Shown here: positions 1 to 6,858 of the stretch, in pieces
How positions within the stretch are numbered: the first letter of the stretch is position 1
Layout of the letters: each line of letters begins with the position of its first letter
Assembly (NCBI GenBank): GCA_023436685.1
Contig: JAEZIL010000128.1
Span: forward strand, 1-12,018
Direction: 5' to 3'
Length of the DNA stretch: 12,018 bases
Origin: Bacteroidota bacterium
GTDB taxonomy: Bacteria; Bacteroidota; Bacteroidia; Chitinophagales; Chitinophagaceae
Notes under the pieces: model-generated
The model's database searches: none
Told to the model about the DNA's origin: nothing
The model's input: only the letters and a program-made list of their open reading frames with translations
Program-made: the position numbers and the translations under genes

Positions 1-454
1 GCACATAGGCTATACTTGCCAGGTTTACCGATTGTGCAACTTCATCGCCCAAAGCTTCATTTATAGCCAGGGCCTTTTCAAAATTGTTCAAGGCGTCGGC
101 AAGGTCTCCACGGTCTCGGTATATGTACCCCAGGTTGTTCAGGATACGGGCTTCAAGCGGTTTGTTTTTTATCTCTCGCGCTACGTTTAGTGCATTGTGC
201 AGCATCTCAATACCATCGTCATATTCTCCCAATTGCCAGTAGCACCAGCCCTTAAGGTTCATACCGCGGCCTTTCCCCAGCCGGTATCCTTGCTTTTCCG
301 AACGGTTTATTATTTCATCGGCCATATCCATTGCACGTTCAACATCTATATTACGTATCTCCATAGCCATATCTACATAGGTGTCGATACGGGCATTCTC
401 ATTATGCAAGGAACTATATAGTTGTTTAAGCTCGGTATATCTCTGGGTATCCAT
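1..454 (-). CDS. Tetratricopeptide-repeat protein, C-terminus outside window
   Basis: This is the N-terminal 151 codons of a protein that continues past the left edge. Translating from the ATG at 454 gives an uninterrupted frame opening MDTQRYTELKQLY. Two consecutive TPR-type helical hairpins follow, with the pattern LNNLGYIYRDRGDLADALNN then FEKALAINEALGD near residues 107-140, and a preceding repeat with GWCYWQLGEYDDGIEMLHNAL around residues 74-95. TPRs are protein-interaction scaffolds. There is no signal peptide, so the visible part is probably cytoplasmic. In Bacteroidota such N-terminal TPR arrays often precede a histidine kinase, a LuxR-type DNA-binding domain or a cyclase, but the deciding C-terminus is not here. 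It follows the 2TM gene on the same strand, separated by a terminator hairpin, so it is probably its own transcription unit. Confidence 0.85.
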   Translation of the reverse strand, partial: MDTQRYTELKQLYSSLHNENARIDTYVDMAMEIRNIDVERAMDMADEIINRSEKQGYRLGKGRGMNLKGWCYWQLGEYDDGIEMLHNALNVAREIKNKPLEARILNNLGYIYRDRGDLADALNNFEKALAINEALGDEVAQSVNLASIAYV

Positions 455-486
455 TCAGTCAGTATCTGGTATGTAAAGTATATAAA

Positions 487-524
487 ATTAAAAATCCCCT
501 GCCGATAGGCAAGGGATTTTTAAT
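487..524 (-). terminator. Rho-independent terminator after the 2TM gene
   Basis: Hairpin with 12-bp outer arms ATTAAAAATCCC (487-498) and GGGATTTTTAAT (513-524). An inner TGCC/GGCA stem is separated from the outer arms by one mismatch and closed by a GATA loop. A/T runs flank both sides, so it could act in both directions. It lies just past the 2TM stop codon and before the TPR gene. Confidence 0.8.
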
Positions 525-539
525 ATTATTAAAACATAA

Positions 540-791
540 TTAGCCGTTCTGCTCCTGGCGGCGGTAATCATCGTGTCCTTTGTCTTCGTAGCTGGTAAAT
601 ACTGCACAGCCATGCCCTATAAGCGATAAGCCCCATGCTGCAATTATCCATGCGTGCCATGGGTAAGCCCATTGATGTTCGCCTTGTTTATGATGAATCA
701 TTACCATAATGATGGTACCAATTGCATATATCAAAACGTGCAGGTAGAACATAGATTTTTGACGGCCAGTAGGTTTTATTTTCTGAGGCAT
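540..791 (-). CDS. 2TM-domain membrane protein
   Basis: A small membrane protein of 83 residues starting at the ATG at 791. The longer frame from a TTG at 812 would run through the promoter box at 810-817, so the ATG is preferred. Two hydrophobic segments are visible, about residues 15-33 (FYLHVLIYAIGTIIMVMIHH) and 46-65 (HAWIIAAWGLSLIGHGCAVF). They are joined by a short Trp/His-rich loop (EHQWAYPWHAW) and followed by a charged tail. This is the layout of the Bacteroidota '2TM domain' family, which occurs alone or fused to LytTR regulators and histidine kinases. No biochemical role is established from sequence. It is followed by its own terminator and preceded by its own promoter, so it is probably monocistronic. 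Identification is by pattern, not by search. Confidence 0.75.
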   Translation of the reverse strand: MPQKIKPTGRQKSMFYLHVLIYAIGTIIMVMIHHKQGEHQWAYPWHAWIIAAWGLSLIGHGCAVFTSYEDKGHDDYRRQEQNG

Positions 792-809
792 GTACTGCAA
801 TATTTTGGG

Positions 810-817
810 CAAAGATA
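810..817 (-). promoter_or_regulatory. Putative -7 promoter box of the 2TM gene
   Basis: Reading on the minus strand this is TATCTTTG, a full match to the Bacteroidota -7 consensus TAnnTTTG, ending 18 nt before the ATG at 791. No good -33 TTTG is seen at the expected spacing. Confidence 0.5.
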
Positions 818-849
818 ATAGCTGGTGCTGATAAAATGAAATGCGCCAT

Positions 850-1125
850 TTAAGTTTTGGGCAATATCAGTTTGTACTTATTGCACGGAAATTCCTTTTT
901 TTCTGCATTACGTGCTTCAAGCTCATACTTGTTATTGTGATACCCGTTCTTAATAGATTCCCACGAGTATGAGGCTATAAAAAATATAAAACCCAGTTGC
1001 CTGTATTGTGCTACATGCTTTAGTTCGTGCTGCAACCATATTTTATCTTTTATAAACTCTTTAGCCGGAATGCCAATAAGATAAATATTTCTACCAAAGA
1101 CAATGGCCATGCGACTACTCTTCAA
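850..1125 (-). CDS. Small HExxH putative zinc-metallopeptidase-like protein; 5' end uncertain
   Basis: The frame from TTG 1125 gives 91 residues; the first in-frame ATG is at 1110. It contains HELKH (residues 33-37), an HExxH zincin motif, in the context WLQHELKHVAQYRQLGF. A hydrophobic stretch and a Glu-rich segment NKYELEARNAE follow, which could supply a third metal ligand. I recall similar small uncharacterised HExxH proteins in Bacteroidota; activity is unproven. The coding signal clearly extends upstream of 1125: the same frame reads RIIENSWLARLAARKLKSSR from about 1170, which resembles the family's N-terminus, yet no ATG, GTG or TTG opens it there. An ATG at 1186 lies one base out of frame. 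It follows the flavoprotein gene by a short gap on the same strand and is probably cotranscribed with it. Confidence 0.65.
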   Translation of the reverse strand: MKSSRMAIVFGRNIYLIGIPAKEFIKDKIWLQHELKHVAQYRQLGFIFFIASYSWESIKNGYHNNKYELEARNAEKKEFPCNKYKLILPKT

Positions 1126-1213
1126 TTTGCGGGCAGCGAGCCTTGCCAGCCATGAGTTTTCTATAATGCGTACCGATTCTATACATATCTCAATTCAAAA
1201 AGCATTCCAGATA

Positions 1214-2110
1214 TTAGCCAAATATCAGCTCGGCATTGATCATGGCGCCAGCCATATTCCCCATGGCTACAGCATTGGCAACAGAGCGCATCATGATGGT
1301 ATTGTCGCCTGCAGCGTACACACCGTCTACCGTAGTTTTTTGTTTCATATCTACATTCAAATATCCCATTTCGTTTAGCCCGCAACCCAGCTGCTCATAT
1401 ATATTGCTGTGTTGTTGAAACTGAGGTTTGTGGTAAATTACTGATATGTTTTCTTGTGTGCCATCTGTAAAGCCCAGGGTATGCACCTTCCCATTATTAT
1501 GCATCAGTTCGCCTATCTTTTTCTCATTAATGCTTATGTTATTGTTTTGCAGCGCCTTTAATTGTTCGGCACTGAAGCTGTGAGGGCCATTAGTAAGTAT
1601 TTGCAGATCTTTTGTCCAATTGGTAAGCAGCATGCCTACATGATATCCGACATCTCCATCGCCGACCACTGCTGTTTTTTGTGCGCGCACTTCATAGCCA
1701 TGACAATATGGGCAATGTAGTACGGAGATTCCCCAACATTCGGCAAAGCCGGGTATACCAGGCATTATGTCTTTTATGCCGGTTGCCAGTAGTAGCCTTT
1801 TAGCTGTATGTTTCTGTTCATTGCTGGTAGTTATTGTAAAACCTCCACCAGTGCTGCTTGCCATTAGTGCTCTTGTGTTGTGAAAAGTAACTGTGTTATA
1901 CTTGGCTACCTGCATTCTGGCTATTTCACGAATACGGGCAGGGGTTTCGCCATCTTGCGTGATGAAATTATGTGAGTGCGGGGTTTGTGCATTGCATGGT
2001 TCCCCACTATCGATGACTAGTACATTTCTCAACGAACGGCCAAGGGCCATTGCTGCTGAAAGTCCGGCATAGCTGCCACCTATAATTATAACATCGTACC
2101 TATTATCCAT
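1214..2110 (-). CDS. Thioredoxin-reductase-like NAD(P)/FAD-dependent oxidoreductase (CPYCHGYE type)
   Basis: A soluble pyridine-nucleotide-disulfide flavoprotein of 298 residues from the ATG at 2110. The extra six codons from an upstream TTG are unlikely because they overlap the promoter box. The FAD-binding Rossmann motif is DVIIIGGSYAGLSAA (residues 6-20). The redox pair is CPYCHGYE (133-140). The NAD(P)-domain glycine motif is AVVGDGDVG (147-155). The second FAD motif, VDGVYAAGDN, lies near the C-terminus. Classical TrxR has CATC-type centres; a CxxCHGxE centre is instead shared with the dithiol-oxidase branch typified by fungal GliT (known family feature), so it may oxidise a small dithiol rather than reduce thioredoxin. 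The substrate is unknown. It is divergent from the Fur-family gene, and a palindromic operator in the gap probably controls both. It probably leads an operon with the HExxH gene. Confidence 0.85.
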   Translation of the reverse strand: MDNRYDVIIIGGSYAGLSAAMALGRSLRNVLVIDSGEPCNAQTPHSHNFITQDGETPARIREIARMQVAKYNTVTFHNTRALMASSTGGGFTITTSNEQKHTAKRLLLATGIKDIMPGIPGFAECWGISVLHCPYCHGYEVRAQKTAVVGDGDVGYHVGMLLTNWTKDLQILTNGPHSFSAEQLKALQNNNISINEKKIGELMHNNGKVHTLGFTDGTQENISVIYHKPQFQQHSNIYEQLGCGLNEMGYLNVDMKQKTTVDGVYAAGDNTIMMRSVANAVAMGNMAGAMINAELIFG

Positions 2111-2121
2111 ATTAAACCGTT

Positions 2122-2152
2122 TTTGCAAAAATAGAAAGATTTTGTATTATTG
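2122..2152 (+). promoter_or_regulatory. Putative promoter of the Fur-family gene
   Basis: TTTG at 2122-2125 matches the Bacteroidota -33 element. TATTATTG at 2145-2152 matches the -7 box TAnnTTTG in all but one of its fixed bases. The spacer is 19 nt, the usual length. The -7 box overlaps the left arm of the palindrome, the arrangement expected for repression. Confidence 0.6.
2126..2133 (-). promoter_or_regulatory. Putative -7 box of the flavoprotein gene
   Basis: On the minus strand this is TATTTTTG, a full match to TAnnTTTG, ending 15 nt before the ATG at 2110. A -33-like GTTG (2156 to 2153) lies exactly 19 nt upstream and falls inside the palindrome at 2147-2169. Confidence 0.6.
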
Positions 2153-2169
2153 CAACAATGTTGCAATAA
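2147..2169. promoter_or_regulatory. Perfect 23-bp palindromic operator (11-1-11)
   Basis: The left arm is TTATTGCAACA (2147-2157), the centre is A (2158) and the right arm is TGTTGCAATAA (2159-2169). The symmetry is exact and stops at 2146/2170. Fur-family dimers bind odd-length inverted repeats with one central base, so this is the likely autoregulatory site of the adjacent regulator. It covers the -7 box on the plus side and the -33 position of the divergent flavoprotein promoter. Binding by this protein is inferred. Confidence 0.75.
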
Positions 2170-2173
2170 GTAT

Positions 2174-2548
2174 ATGAAACGTAGAAATACTGCTTCGAAG
2201 CAAATGGTATTGGAAGTACTAAAAGATGCAGGTATGGCATTGAGCCAGGATGCTATTGAGCTAAAAATAGGTGACCGCATGGATAGGGTAACCATATACA
2301 GGGTGTTGAATAGGTTTTGTGAAGATGGCGTAGCTCACCGTATTACTTCCGACGATGGGAAATATTACTTTGCTATATGTAATGGCTGTACAACGGATAA
2401 GCACCGACACAATCATATACACTTCCGCTGTACAAACTGTAATAAAGTAGAGTGTATAAAGGGCGAAGTGCCCATAAGCCTGCCGGCTGGTTATACCGCA
2501 CAGCATTTTAATTGTTTTGTATCGGGCAGATGTGGCACATGTATATAA
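2174..2548 (+). CDS. Fur-family metal- or peroxide-responsive transcriptional regulator
   Basis: A 124-residue protein from the ATG at 2174. The longer TTG start at 2150 would begin inside the operator and is rejected. Residues 1-60 form the winged-helix DNA-binding domain, with the recognition-helix pattern MDRVTIYRVLNRFCEDGVAHRI typical of Fur, Zur and PerR. The C-terminal half carries the metal and dimerisation elements: a His-rich stretch HRHNHIHFRC (77-86) and two CxxC pairs, C86/C89 and C120/C123, which form the structural Zn site in this family. An additional CNGC (69-72) and two more cysteines make it unusually Cys-rich. The sensed signal (Zn, Fe or peroxide) cannot be decided from sequence. 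It probably represses itself and the divergent flavoprotein through the palindrome at 2147-2169. Confidence 0.9.
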   Translation: MKRRNTASKQMVLEVLKDAGMALSQDAIELKIGDRMDRVTIYRVLNRFCEDGVAHRITSDDGKYYFAICNGCTTDKHRHNHIHFRCTNCNKVECIKGEVPISLPAGYTAQHFNCFVSGRCGTCI

Positions 2549-2551
2549 AAA

Positions 2552-2575
2552 AATAGCAGCATGACTGCTGCTATT
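2552..2575. terminator. Bidirectional terminator between convergent genes
   Basis: Perfect 10-bp stem AATAGCAGCA (2552-2561) / TGCTGCTATT (2566-2575) with loop TGAC. It is preceded by an A-run directly after the Fur-family stop, which becomes a U-run for the minus-strand gene ending at 2599. It serves that gene best and probably also the Fur-family gene. Confidence 0.8.
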
Positions 2576-2598
2576 CAGTATAAGTTATGTTTTGATGA

Positions 2599-3147
2599 TT
2601 ATGCTTGCTGTGTTCTTCTTACCGCAGCACGCTGAACCAAAAGGTAAGTGCCGAAAAACAAAGCACTGCCAATCAGATCGCCTGCAATTGTTTTTTCGTA
2701 AAAAGGTAAGGCCATAGTGTAAGTAGTAACCAGCGCTTTGAAACCGGTGCCCCACATACCACTTACAAAAGAACCAAAATTAGATACTAGGAAAAACAGG
2801 AAGGAGCCTGTTAAAGTGAATCCTGCAACCTTGATGGCATTGATCTTACCCATGAAAGTGCCGAGGATAGTTACTAAAGCCACGCCGCCGTACACAAACC
2901 ACTGCTCTATGCCGTAGAAGCCTGATATTGAGGTGAAGTATTGAAAAAACATATCAGCTAATACCATTGCTATTAGTGGTGTAGCTAAAGAAATACGTTT
3001 GTCTTTAATAACTGCACCACTAAATAAAGCTAGCGCACCAATTGGGGCTATGTTAAACAAATGGAATTCGCGGCTGATTATGCGAATGATGGCTACAAAT
3101 ACTATTAGTAAGCTTGCTAAAAGAATATTCTTCTGAGTCTGTTTCAT
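2599..3147 (-). CDS. DUF6580-like putative transport membrane protein
   Basis: An integral membrane protein of 182 residues from the ATG at 3147. A longer frame from 3225 would run through the promoter box and part of the secA terminator. About six hydrophobic segments are visible, near residues 8-26, 34-47, 53-70, 81-100, 107-128 and 155-172. The conserved-looking block HLFNIAPIGALALFSGAVIK (29-48), followed by the acidic ADMF at 64-67, resembles the DUF6580 family of putative transporters, which has an ECF S-component-like architecture. The substrate is unknown. It has its own promoter after the secA terminator and ends at a shared convergent terminator, so it looks monocistronic. The family assignment is from memory of the motif; the membrane topology is seen directly. 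Confidence 0.7.
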   Translation of the reverse strand: MKQTQKNILLASLLIVFVAIIRIISREFHLFNIAPIGALALFSGAVIKDKRISLATPLIAMVLADMFFQYFTSISGFYGIEQWFVYGGVALVTILGTFMGKINAIKVAGFTLTGSFLFFLVSNFGSFVSGMWGTGFKALVTTYTMALPFYEKTIAGDLIGSALFFGTYLLVQRAAVRRTQQA

Positions 3148-3167
3148 ATACTTGGTTCTCGAAAGGC

Positions 3168-3175
3168 CAAAATTA
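3168..3175 (-). promoter_or_regulatory. Putative -7 box of the DUF6580-like gene
   Basis: On the minus strand this is TAATTTTG, a full TAnnTTTG match, ending 20 nt before the ATG at 3147. At 19-nt spacing the -33 position reads TTTA, one base off TTTG. Confidence 0.55.
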
Positions 3176-3196
3176 ACGAGTAAATGCCAAAAAGTA

Positions 3197-3227
3197 AAAT
3201 GGAAAGAGAGATACTCCCTTTCCATTT
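3197..3227 (-). terminator. Terminator of secA
   Basis: Stem AAATGGAAAG (3197-3206) / CTTTCCATTT (3218-3227), extended by GAG/CTC across one mismatch and closed by an ATA loop. On the minus strand it is followed by a T-rich tract, and it lies 22 nt after the secA stop codon. Confidence 0.75.
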
Positions 3228-3249
3228 ATACATATCTGTGGATAATAAA

Positions 3250-4680
3250 TTATTGTAAACCTTTACCGTGGCAGCTCTTATATTTTTTGCCACTGCCACA
3301 TGGGCAAGGATCGTTGCGGCCTATTTTAGGGCCTGCTTGCACCGGGGTACGTTTTACAGCAGTATCCTGCGATGGTTCGTCGTAATAGTCGTTCTCATTG
3401 GCTGCATAATCTTGCCCCGCTGAATCTATTTGCCGTTTGTTGTCCTGCATTTGGCTCATGTCAGTACGCTGTTCGGGCATTTGTGCTGCCTGTGGTGGTG
3501 CATCTTGCATAGGTATGCCTGCACGCATCAGGAAAGAAACAATAGCCTGATTGGTTTCGCCCTTCATTTGTTTGTATAGCTCAAACGCTTCAAACTTGTA
3601 TATCAGCAGCGGGTCTTTTTGCTCATACGATGCCATTTGTACCGAATTACGCAGATCGTCCATAGCACGCAAATGATCTTTCCATGCATCGTCGATAATG
3701 CTGAGCGTAATGCTCTTTTCCAATGTTTGTACTATTGGCTTGCCTTCATTCTCTATCGACTCTTTAAGGTTGGCATAAACCTGCATACCGCGTACACCAT
3801 CGGTAAATGGTATCACAATATTTTCTATGCGATCTCCATTCTCAGCGTGTATTTGTTGCAGGGTTGGCAGTATGTGTTGGCGCAGGGCTTCCATTTTACG
3901 TGTGTAAAATTCTTTTGCCCGCTGATACAATTTATCGCCTATAGCCTCAAGATTACCTTTCGCAAATTCATCAGCCGTAATGGTTTCAGGCTCAATGGCC
4001 AGTTGCTTGATAGCTTCCATGCGGAAGGCTTCAAAGTCGCGGTTGTTCTCGAATTGCAAGCTAAGATCTACTGCTGTTTCATACATCGCATTGTCCAGGT
4101 CTATCGACAGGCGATCTCCGAATAATGCATGCCTGCGGCGGTTGTAGATACCATTACGTTGTGCATTCATGATATCGTCATACTCAAGCAGGCGCTTACG
4201 TATGCCAAAGTTATTTTCTTCTACTTTTTTCTGCGCACGCTCAATAGATTTTGTTATCATGCTATGCTGCAGTACCTCACCTTCTTTATGGCCCATTTTG
4301 TCCATTAGCGATGCTATGCGTTCTGAACCGAACAGGCGCATGAGGTCATCCTCAAGCGAAACAAAGAATTGAGATGTACCTGGGTCGCCCTGACGGCCTG
4401 CACGGCCACGCAACTGGCGATCGACACGGCGGCTTTCGTGGCGCTCTGTACCTATAATAGCCAAGCCACCAGCCTCTTTTACACCGGGACCCAGTTTAAT
4501 ATCGGTACCACGGCCGGCCATATTCGTAGCAATAGTAACAGCACCACTCATACCAGCTTCTGCTACTATTTGTGCTTCGCGCCCGTGTTGTTTAGCGTTC
4601 AGTACATTGTGCGGTATCTTCTTTTGCTGCAGCATGCGGCTTAGCAATTCCGATACTTCAACAGAAGTAGTACCAACCAA
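3250..4680 (-). CDS. secA: SecA preprotein translocase ATPase, C-terminal part after an in-frame stop
   Basis: This 476-residue open frame continues the upstream SecA half in the same frame, with only TAG plus seven codons (RGIGRPV) between the two. It carries the second nucleotide-binding domain, with [30 protein letters not shown] (about residues 53-66) and the arginine-finger region [14 protein letters not shown] (88-101). Helical scaffold and wing regions follow, then a C-terminal linker and a SEC-C zinc motif with [14 protein letters not shown] in the last 20 residues. The SEC-C tail binds SecB or ribosomes in other bacteria. The nominal start is a TTG at 4680 that lies inside the conserved PVLVGTT strand, so it is very unlikely to be a natural start. 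The half is probably the distal part of one SecA protein or a sequence artefact. Alone it lacks NBD1 and could not be an ATPase motor. Confidence 0.9.
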   Translation of the reverse strand: MVGTTSVEVSELLSRMLQQKKIPHNVLNAKQHGREAQIVAEAGMSGAVTIATNMAGRGTDIKLGPGVKEAGGLAIIGTERHESRRVDRQLRGRAGRQGDPGTSQFFVSLEDDLMRLFGSERIASLMDKMGHKEGEVLQHSMITKSIERAQKKVEENNFGIRKRLLEYDDIMNAQRNGIYNRRRHALFGDRLSIDLDNAMYETAVDLSLQFENNRDFEAFRMEAIKQLAIEPETITADEFAKGNLEAIGDKLYQRAKEFYTRKMEALRQHILPTLQQIHAENGDRIENIVIPFTDGVRGMQVYANLKESIENEGKPIVQTLEKSITLSIIDDAWKDHLRAMDDLRNSVQMASYEQKDPLLIYKFEAFELYKQMKGETNQAIVSFLMRAGIPMQDAPPQAAQMPEQRTDMSQMQDNKRQIDSAGQDYAANENDYYDEPSQDTAVKRTPVQAGPKIGRNDPCPCGSGKKYKSCHGKGLQ

Positions 4681-4701
4681 TACGGGGCGTCCTATGCCTC
4701 G

Positions 4702-4704
4702 CTA
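4702..4704 (-). other. secA: In-frame amber codon (TAG) interrupting secA
   Basis: The plus strand reads cta, giving TAG at codon 625 between DEIEA and [12 protein letters not shown]. The frame before and after is the same and both sides match SecA, so this is a point nonsense change rather than an indel. A leucine codon TTG would need a single T/A difference at 4703; leucine is my inference from the family pattern at this position. Confidence 0.9.
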
Positions 4705-6576
4705 TGCTTCTATCTCGTCAATATCGGCTTTATATTTCTCACGTTTGGTTTTATATACCAGGTCTTGCTGGTCTTTACGCGATATAGGCAGGTTAGTAGG
4801 TATGGTAACAACTTCCAGTTTGTAAATTTCCCACAGTTCACCTGCCTCTGTTTCGGCAGTACCGGTCATACCGGCCAGCTTGTGGTACATGCGGAAGAAA
4901 TTTTGCAATGTTACCGTTGCAAAAGTTTGCGTAGCTGCTTCTACATCTACATTTTCTTTAGCCTCAATAGCCTGGTGCAAGCCATCGCTATAGCGGCGGC
5001 CATCCAGGATACGGCCGGTTTGCTCGTCCACTATCTTCACCTTTCCATCCATTACCACATACTCTACATCTTTATCGAATAGGGTATATGCCTTCAGTAG
5101 TTGTTGTACCGAGTGGATACGATCAGCTTTTATTGCGTAGTCTTGCAGCAGCGTATCTTTGCGTTGCGCCTTTGTTTGCCCGTCCGCATCCGATTTTTCG
5201 ATCTCTGCCAGCTCGCTTCCTATATCGGGCAGTATAAAAAAGTCTGCTTCTTCGCCCGAAGCCGTTATGAGGGCAATGCCTTTCTCCGTCAGGTCAACAC
5301 TATTGTTCTTTTCATCGATAGTGAAATAAAGCTCACTATCTACTACAGGCATATTGCGCTTTTGCTCGCCTATATAATAGTTTTCGGATTTTTGCAGTAT
5401 CTGGCGCACACCTTCTTCACTTAAGTATTTTATTAGTGCGCTGCTTTTAGGTAAACCCCTGAAAGCACGATACAGGTGAAGGCCGCCATTCTCTTTATCT
5501 GTTTTACCTTCTGCTATCAGCTTTTTAGCTTCGTTGATACTGTTATTGATAACACGGCGTTGTGCTTCAAGCAAGCGTTCAATGCGTGGTTTCAGAATGT
5601 GAAATTGTTGCTCATCTCCTTTTGGCACAGGGCCTGAAATAATAAGTGGGGTACGCGCATCATCTACCAGTACGCTATCCACCTCATCTACCATTGCATA
5701 ATGGTGCTTGCGTTGCACCATCTCATCGGGGTGGTGTACCATGTTGTCGCGCAGATAGTCGAAACCAAACTCGTTATTGGTGCCGTAGGTAATATCGGCC
5801 ATATAAGCCTTGCGGCGCATAGGCGAGTTAGGCTGGTGCTTGTCAATACAATCAACAGTAATACCCAGGAATTCGAACAACGGGCCATTCCACTCCTGGT
5901 CACGGCGTGCCAGGTAGTCGTTCACAGTCACTATATGCACACCTTCGCCTGGTAGCGCATTCAGGTAAGAAGGTAGGGTAGATACAAGGGTTTTACCTTC
6001 ACCGGTTGCCATTTCGGCAATCTTACCTTCGTGCAGGGTAATACCACCTATCAGTTGTACATCGTAGTGTACCATGTTCCAGGTTACGGTGTTGCCTGCA
6101 GCCTGCCATGTGTTTTTATATATTGCTTTATCGCCCTCTATACGCACATTGTCGCGCTCCATGGCCAGTTCCCTGTCAAGATCGGTAGCGGTAACAACCA
6201 GTTCTTCATTTTCTTTAAAGCGGCGTGCAGCGTCTTTTACCACTGCAAAAGCTTCGGGAAGTATTTGTTCAAGTATTACTTCTATTTGTTCATCGCGCTT
6301 TTTAATTAGCTTATCTACTTCGTTATAAACAGCCTCGCGCGCTTGTAGTTCGGTTTCTTCAGCAACGGCTTTTTGCGCAGCTATTTCAGCATCTATATCT
6401 TTTAGGTGCTCCTTAATACGTTGGCGGAACTCCTGTGTTTTATTACGTAGTTGGTCGTGCGAAAGGGATTGGAGCTGGCCGTAAATACGGTTGATCTCAT
6501 CTACCACAGGCTGTATGCGCTTTACGTCTTTATCAGACTTATTGCCGCCAAACAGTTTCGAAAGAAAACCTATCAT
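4702..6576 (-). CDS. secA: SecA preprotein translocase ATPase, N-terminal part ending at an in-frame stop
   Basis: SecA is the cytosolic ATPase that pushes preproteins through SecYEG and is essential in bacteria. The 624 residues here start [11 protein letters not shown], typical of the family. They contain Walker A TGEGKT (191-196) in [14 protein letters not shown] and Walker B DEVD (297-300) followed by [16 protein letters not shown]. The preprotein-crosslinking domain with the Bacteroidota-style insertion follows, then [19 protein letters not shown] (about 517-535) and MTGTAETE (570-577). The frame ends at TAG right where NBD2 should begin. With the downstream half the gene would be about 1,108 codons, the normal Bacteroidota length. 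It has a long, possibly structured leader upstream. If the stop is real, this product lacks NBD2 and the helical scaffold and should be inactive unless suppressed or complemented. Confidence 0.95.
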   Translation of the reverse strand: MIGFLSKLFGGNKSDKDVKRIQPVVDEINRIYGQLQSLSHDQLRNKTQEFRQRIKEHLKDIDAEIAAQKAVAEETELQAREAVYNEVDKLIKKRDEQIEVILEQILPEAFAVVKDAARRFKENEELVVTATDLDRELAMERDNVRIEGDKAIYKNTWQAAGNTVTWNMVHYDVQLIGGITLHEGKIAEMATGEGKTLVSTLPSYLNALPGEGVHIVTVNDYLARRDQEWNGPLFEFLGITVDCIDKHQPNSPMRRKAYMADITYGTNNEFGFDYLRDNMVHHPDEMVQRKHHYAMVDEVDSVLVDDARTPLIISGPVPKGDEQQFHILKPRIERLLEAQRRVINNSINEAKKLIAEGKTDKENGGLHLYRAFRGLPKSSALIKYLSEEGVRQILQKSENYYIGEQKRNMPVVDSELYFTIDEKNNSVDLTEKGIALITASGEEADFFILPDIGSELAEIEKSDADGQTKAQRKDTLLQDYAIKADRIHSVQQLLKAYTLFDKDVEYVVMDGKVKIVDEQTGRILDGRRYSDGLHQAIEAKENVDVEAATQTFATVTLQNFFRMYHKLAGMTGTAETEAGELWEIYKLEVVTIPTNLPISRKDQQDLVYKTKREKYKADIDEIEA

Positions 6577-6639
6577 TCTTAAATTTTTCTTGGATATAAA
6601 AAGTTTGTATTAGCTGGATAAGGGGTTAAGTTTAATTAA

Positions 6640-6705
6640 GCCAGCCTTATTCCACCCCTATGTGGTAACAAAACCCATGCAATTTTTTGTAACTGACAGG
6701 CTGGC
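6640..6705 (-). promoter_or_regulatory. Possible structured 5' leader of secA
   Basis: Arms GCCAGCCT (6640-6647) and AGGCTGGC (6698-6705) are perfect inverted repeats 50 nt apart. Between them lies a smaller CCAC/GTGG hairpin (6653-6656 with 6663-6666). If secA transcription starts near 6711, both fall in its leader. A regulatory role is only an inference. Confidence 0.35.
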
Positions 6706-6717
6706 ACTTTGGGGGTT

Positions 6718-6725
6718 CAAAACTA
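6718..6725 (-). promoter_or_regulatory. secA: Putative -7 box of secA
   Basis: On the minus strand this is TAGTTTTG, a full TAnnTTTG match. No clean -33 element is seen. It would give a leader of roughly 135 nt, much longer than at the other genes in this window. Confidence 0.4.
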
Positions 6726-6783
6726 CGCCAAATAGCCCATTTGAACAAGCTGGACCAAATGATTAACACCCGGATAAAAATTT

Positions 6784-6814
6784 TTTTCTTGCAAACCCTT
6801 GCAAGGCAAGAAAA
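6784..6814 (+). repeat. Inverted repeat with alternative pairings upstream of the secreted-repeat gene
   Basis: TTTTCTTGC (6784-6792) pairs with GCAAGAAAA (6806-6814) over 9 bp. CTTGC occurs at 6788 and 6798 and GCAAG at 6801 and 6806, so several hairpins exclude each other. It lies about where the -33 region of the gene at 6859 should be. It could be an operator or simply AT-rich structure. Confidence 0.4.
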
Positions 6815-6858
6815 TTTTTATGTATTTTGGAAACCAATTAAGAAAAAAGCGCACAATT

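Larger units (their letters stand above)
6577..6858. other. Intergenic region between secA and the secreted-repeat gene
   Basis: A 282-bp divergent gap with no credible ORF. It holds a putative secA promoter (6718-6725), a leader of about 140 nt with an inverted repeat (6640-6647 with 6698-6705), a small CCAC/GTGG hairpin at 6653-6666, and competing CTTGC/GCAAG hairpins at 6784-6814 before the plus-strand gene. No tRNA or known riboswitch was recognised. Confidence 0.5.

Noticed and set aside
197..421. Plus-strand open frame of 74 codons at the left edge
   Set aside because: The minus strand here encodes a clear TPR protein continuing off the edge; the plus frame is its shadow.
540..2548. 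A defence or toxin-antitoxin island formed by the small genes near the left end
   Set aside because: A 2TM protein, an HExxH protein, a flavoprotein and a Fur-family regulator show no toxin, nuclease or defence motifs, and no mobile-element borders or composition shift are visible.
3619..4125. 168-codon plus-strand open frame opposite secA
   Set aside because: It is antisense to conserved secA sequence, has a low-complexity aromatic composition, and shows no start context. It is a shadow of the real gene, as are the other plus-strand frames across 3250-6576.
4702..6576. Genome-wide recoding of TAG as a sense codon
   Set aside because: The rlmI-like gene ends with TAG at 7481-7483, immediately before a strong terminator, and all other visible genes use TAA. 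Recoding is not supported.
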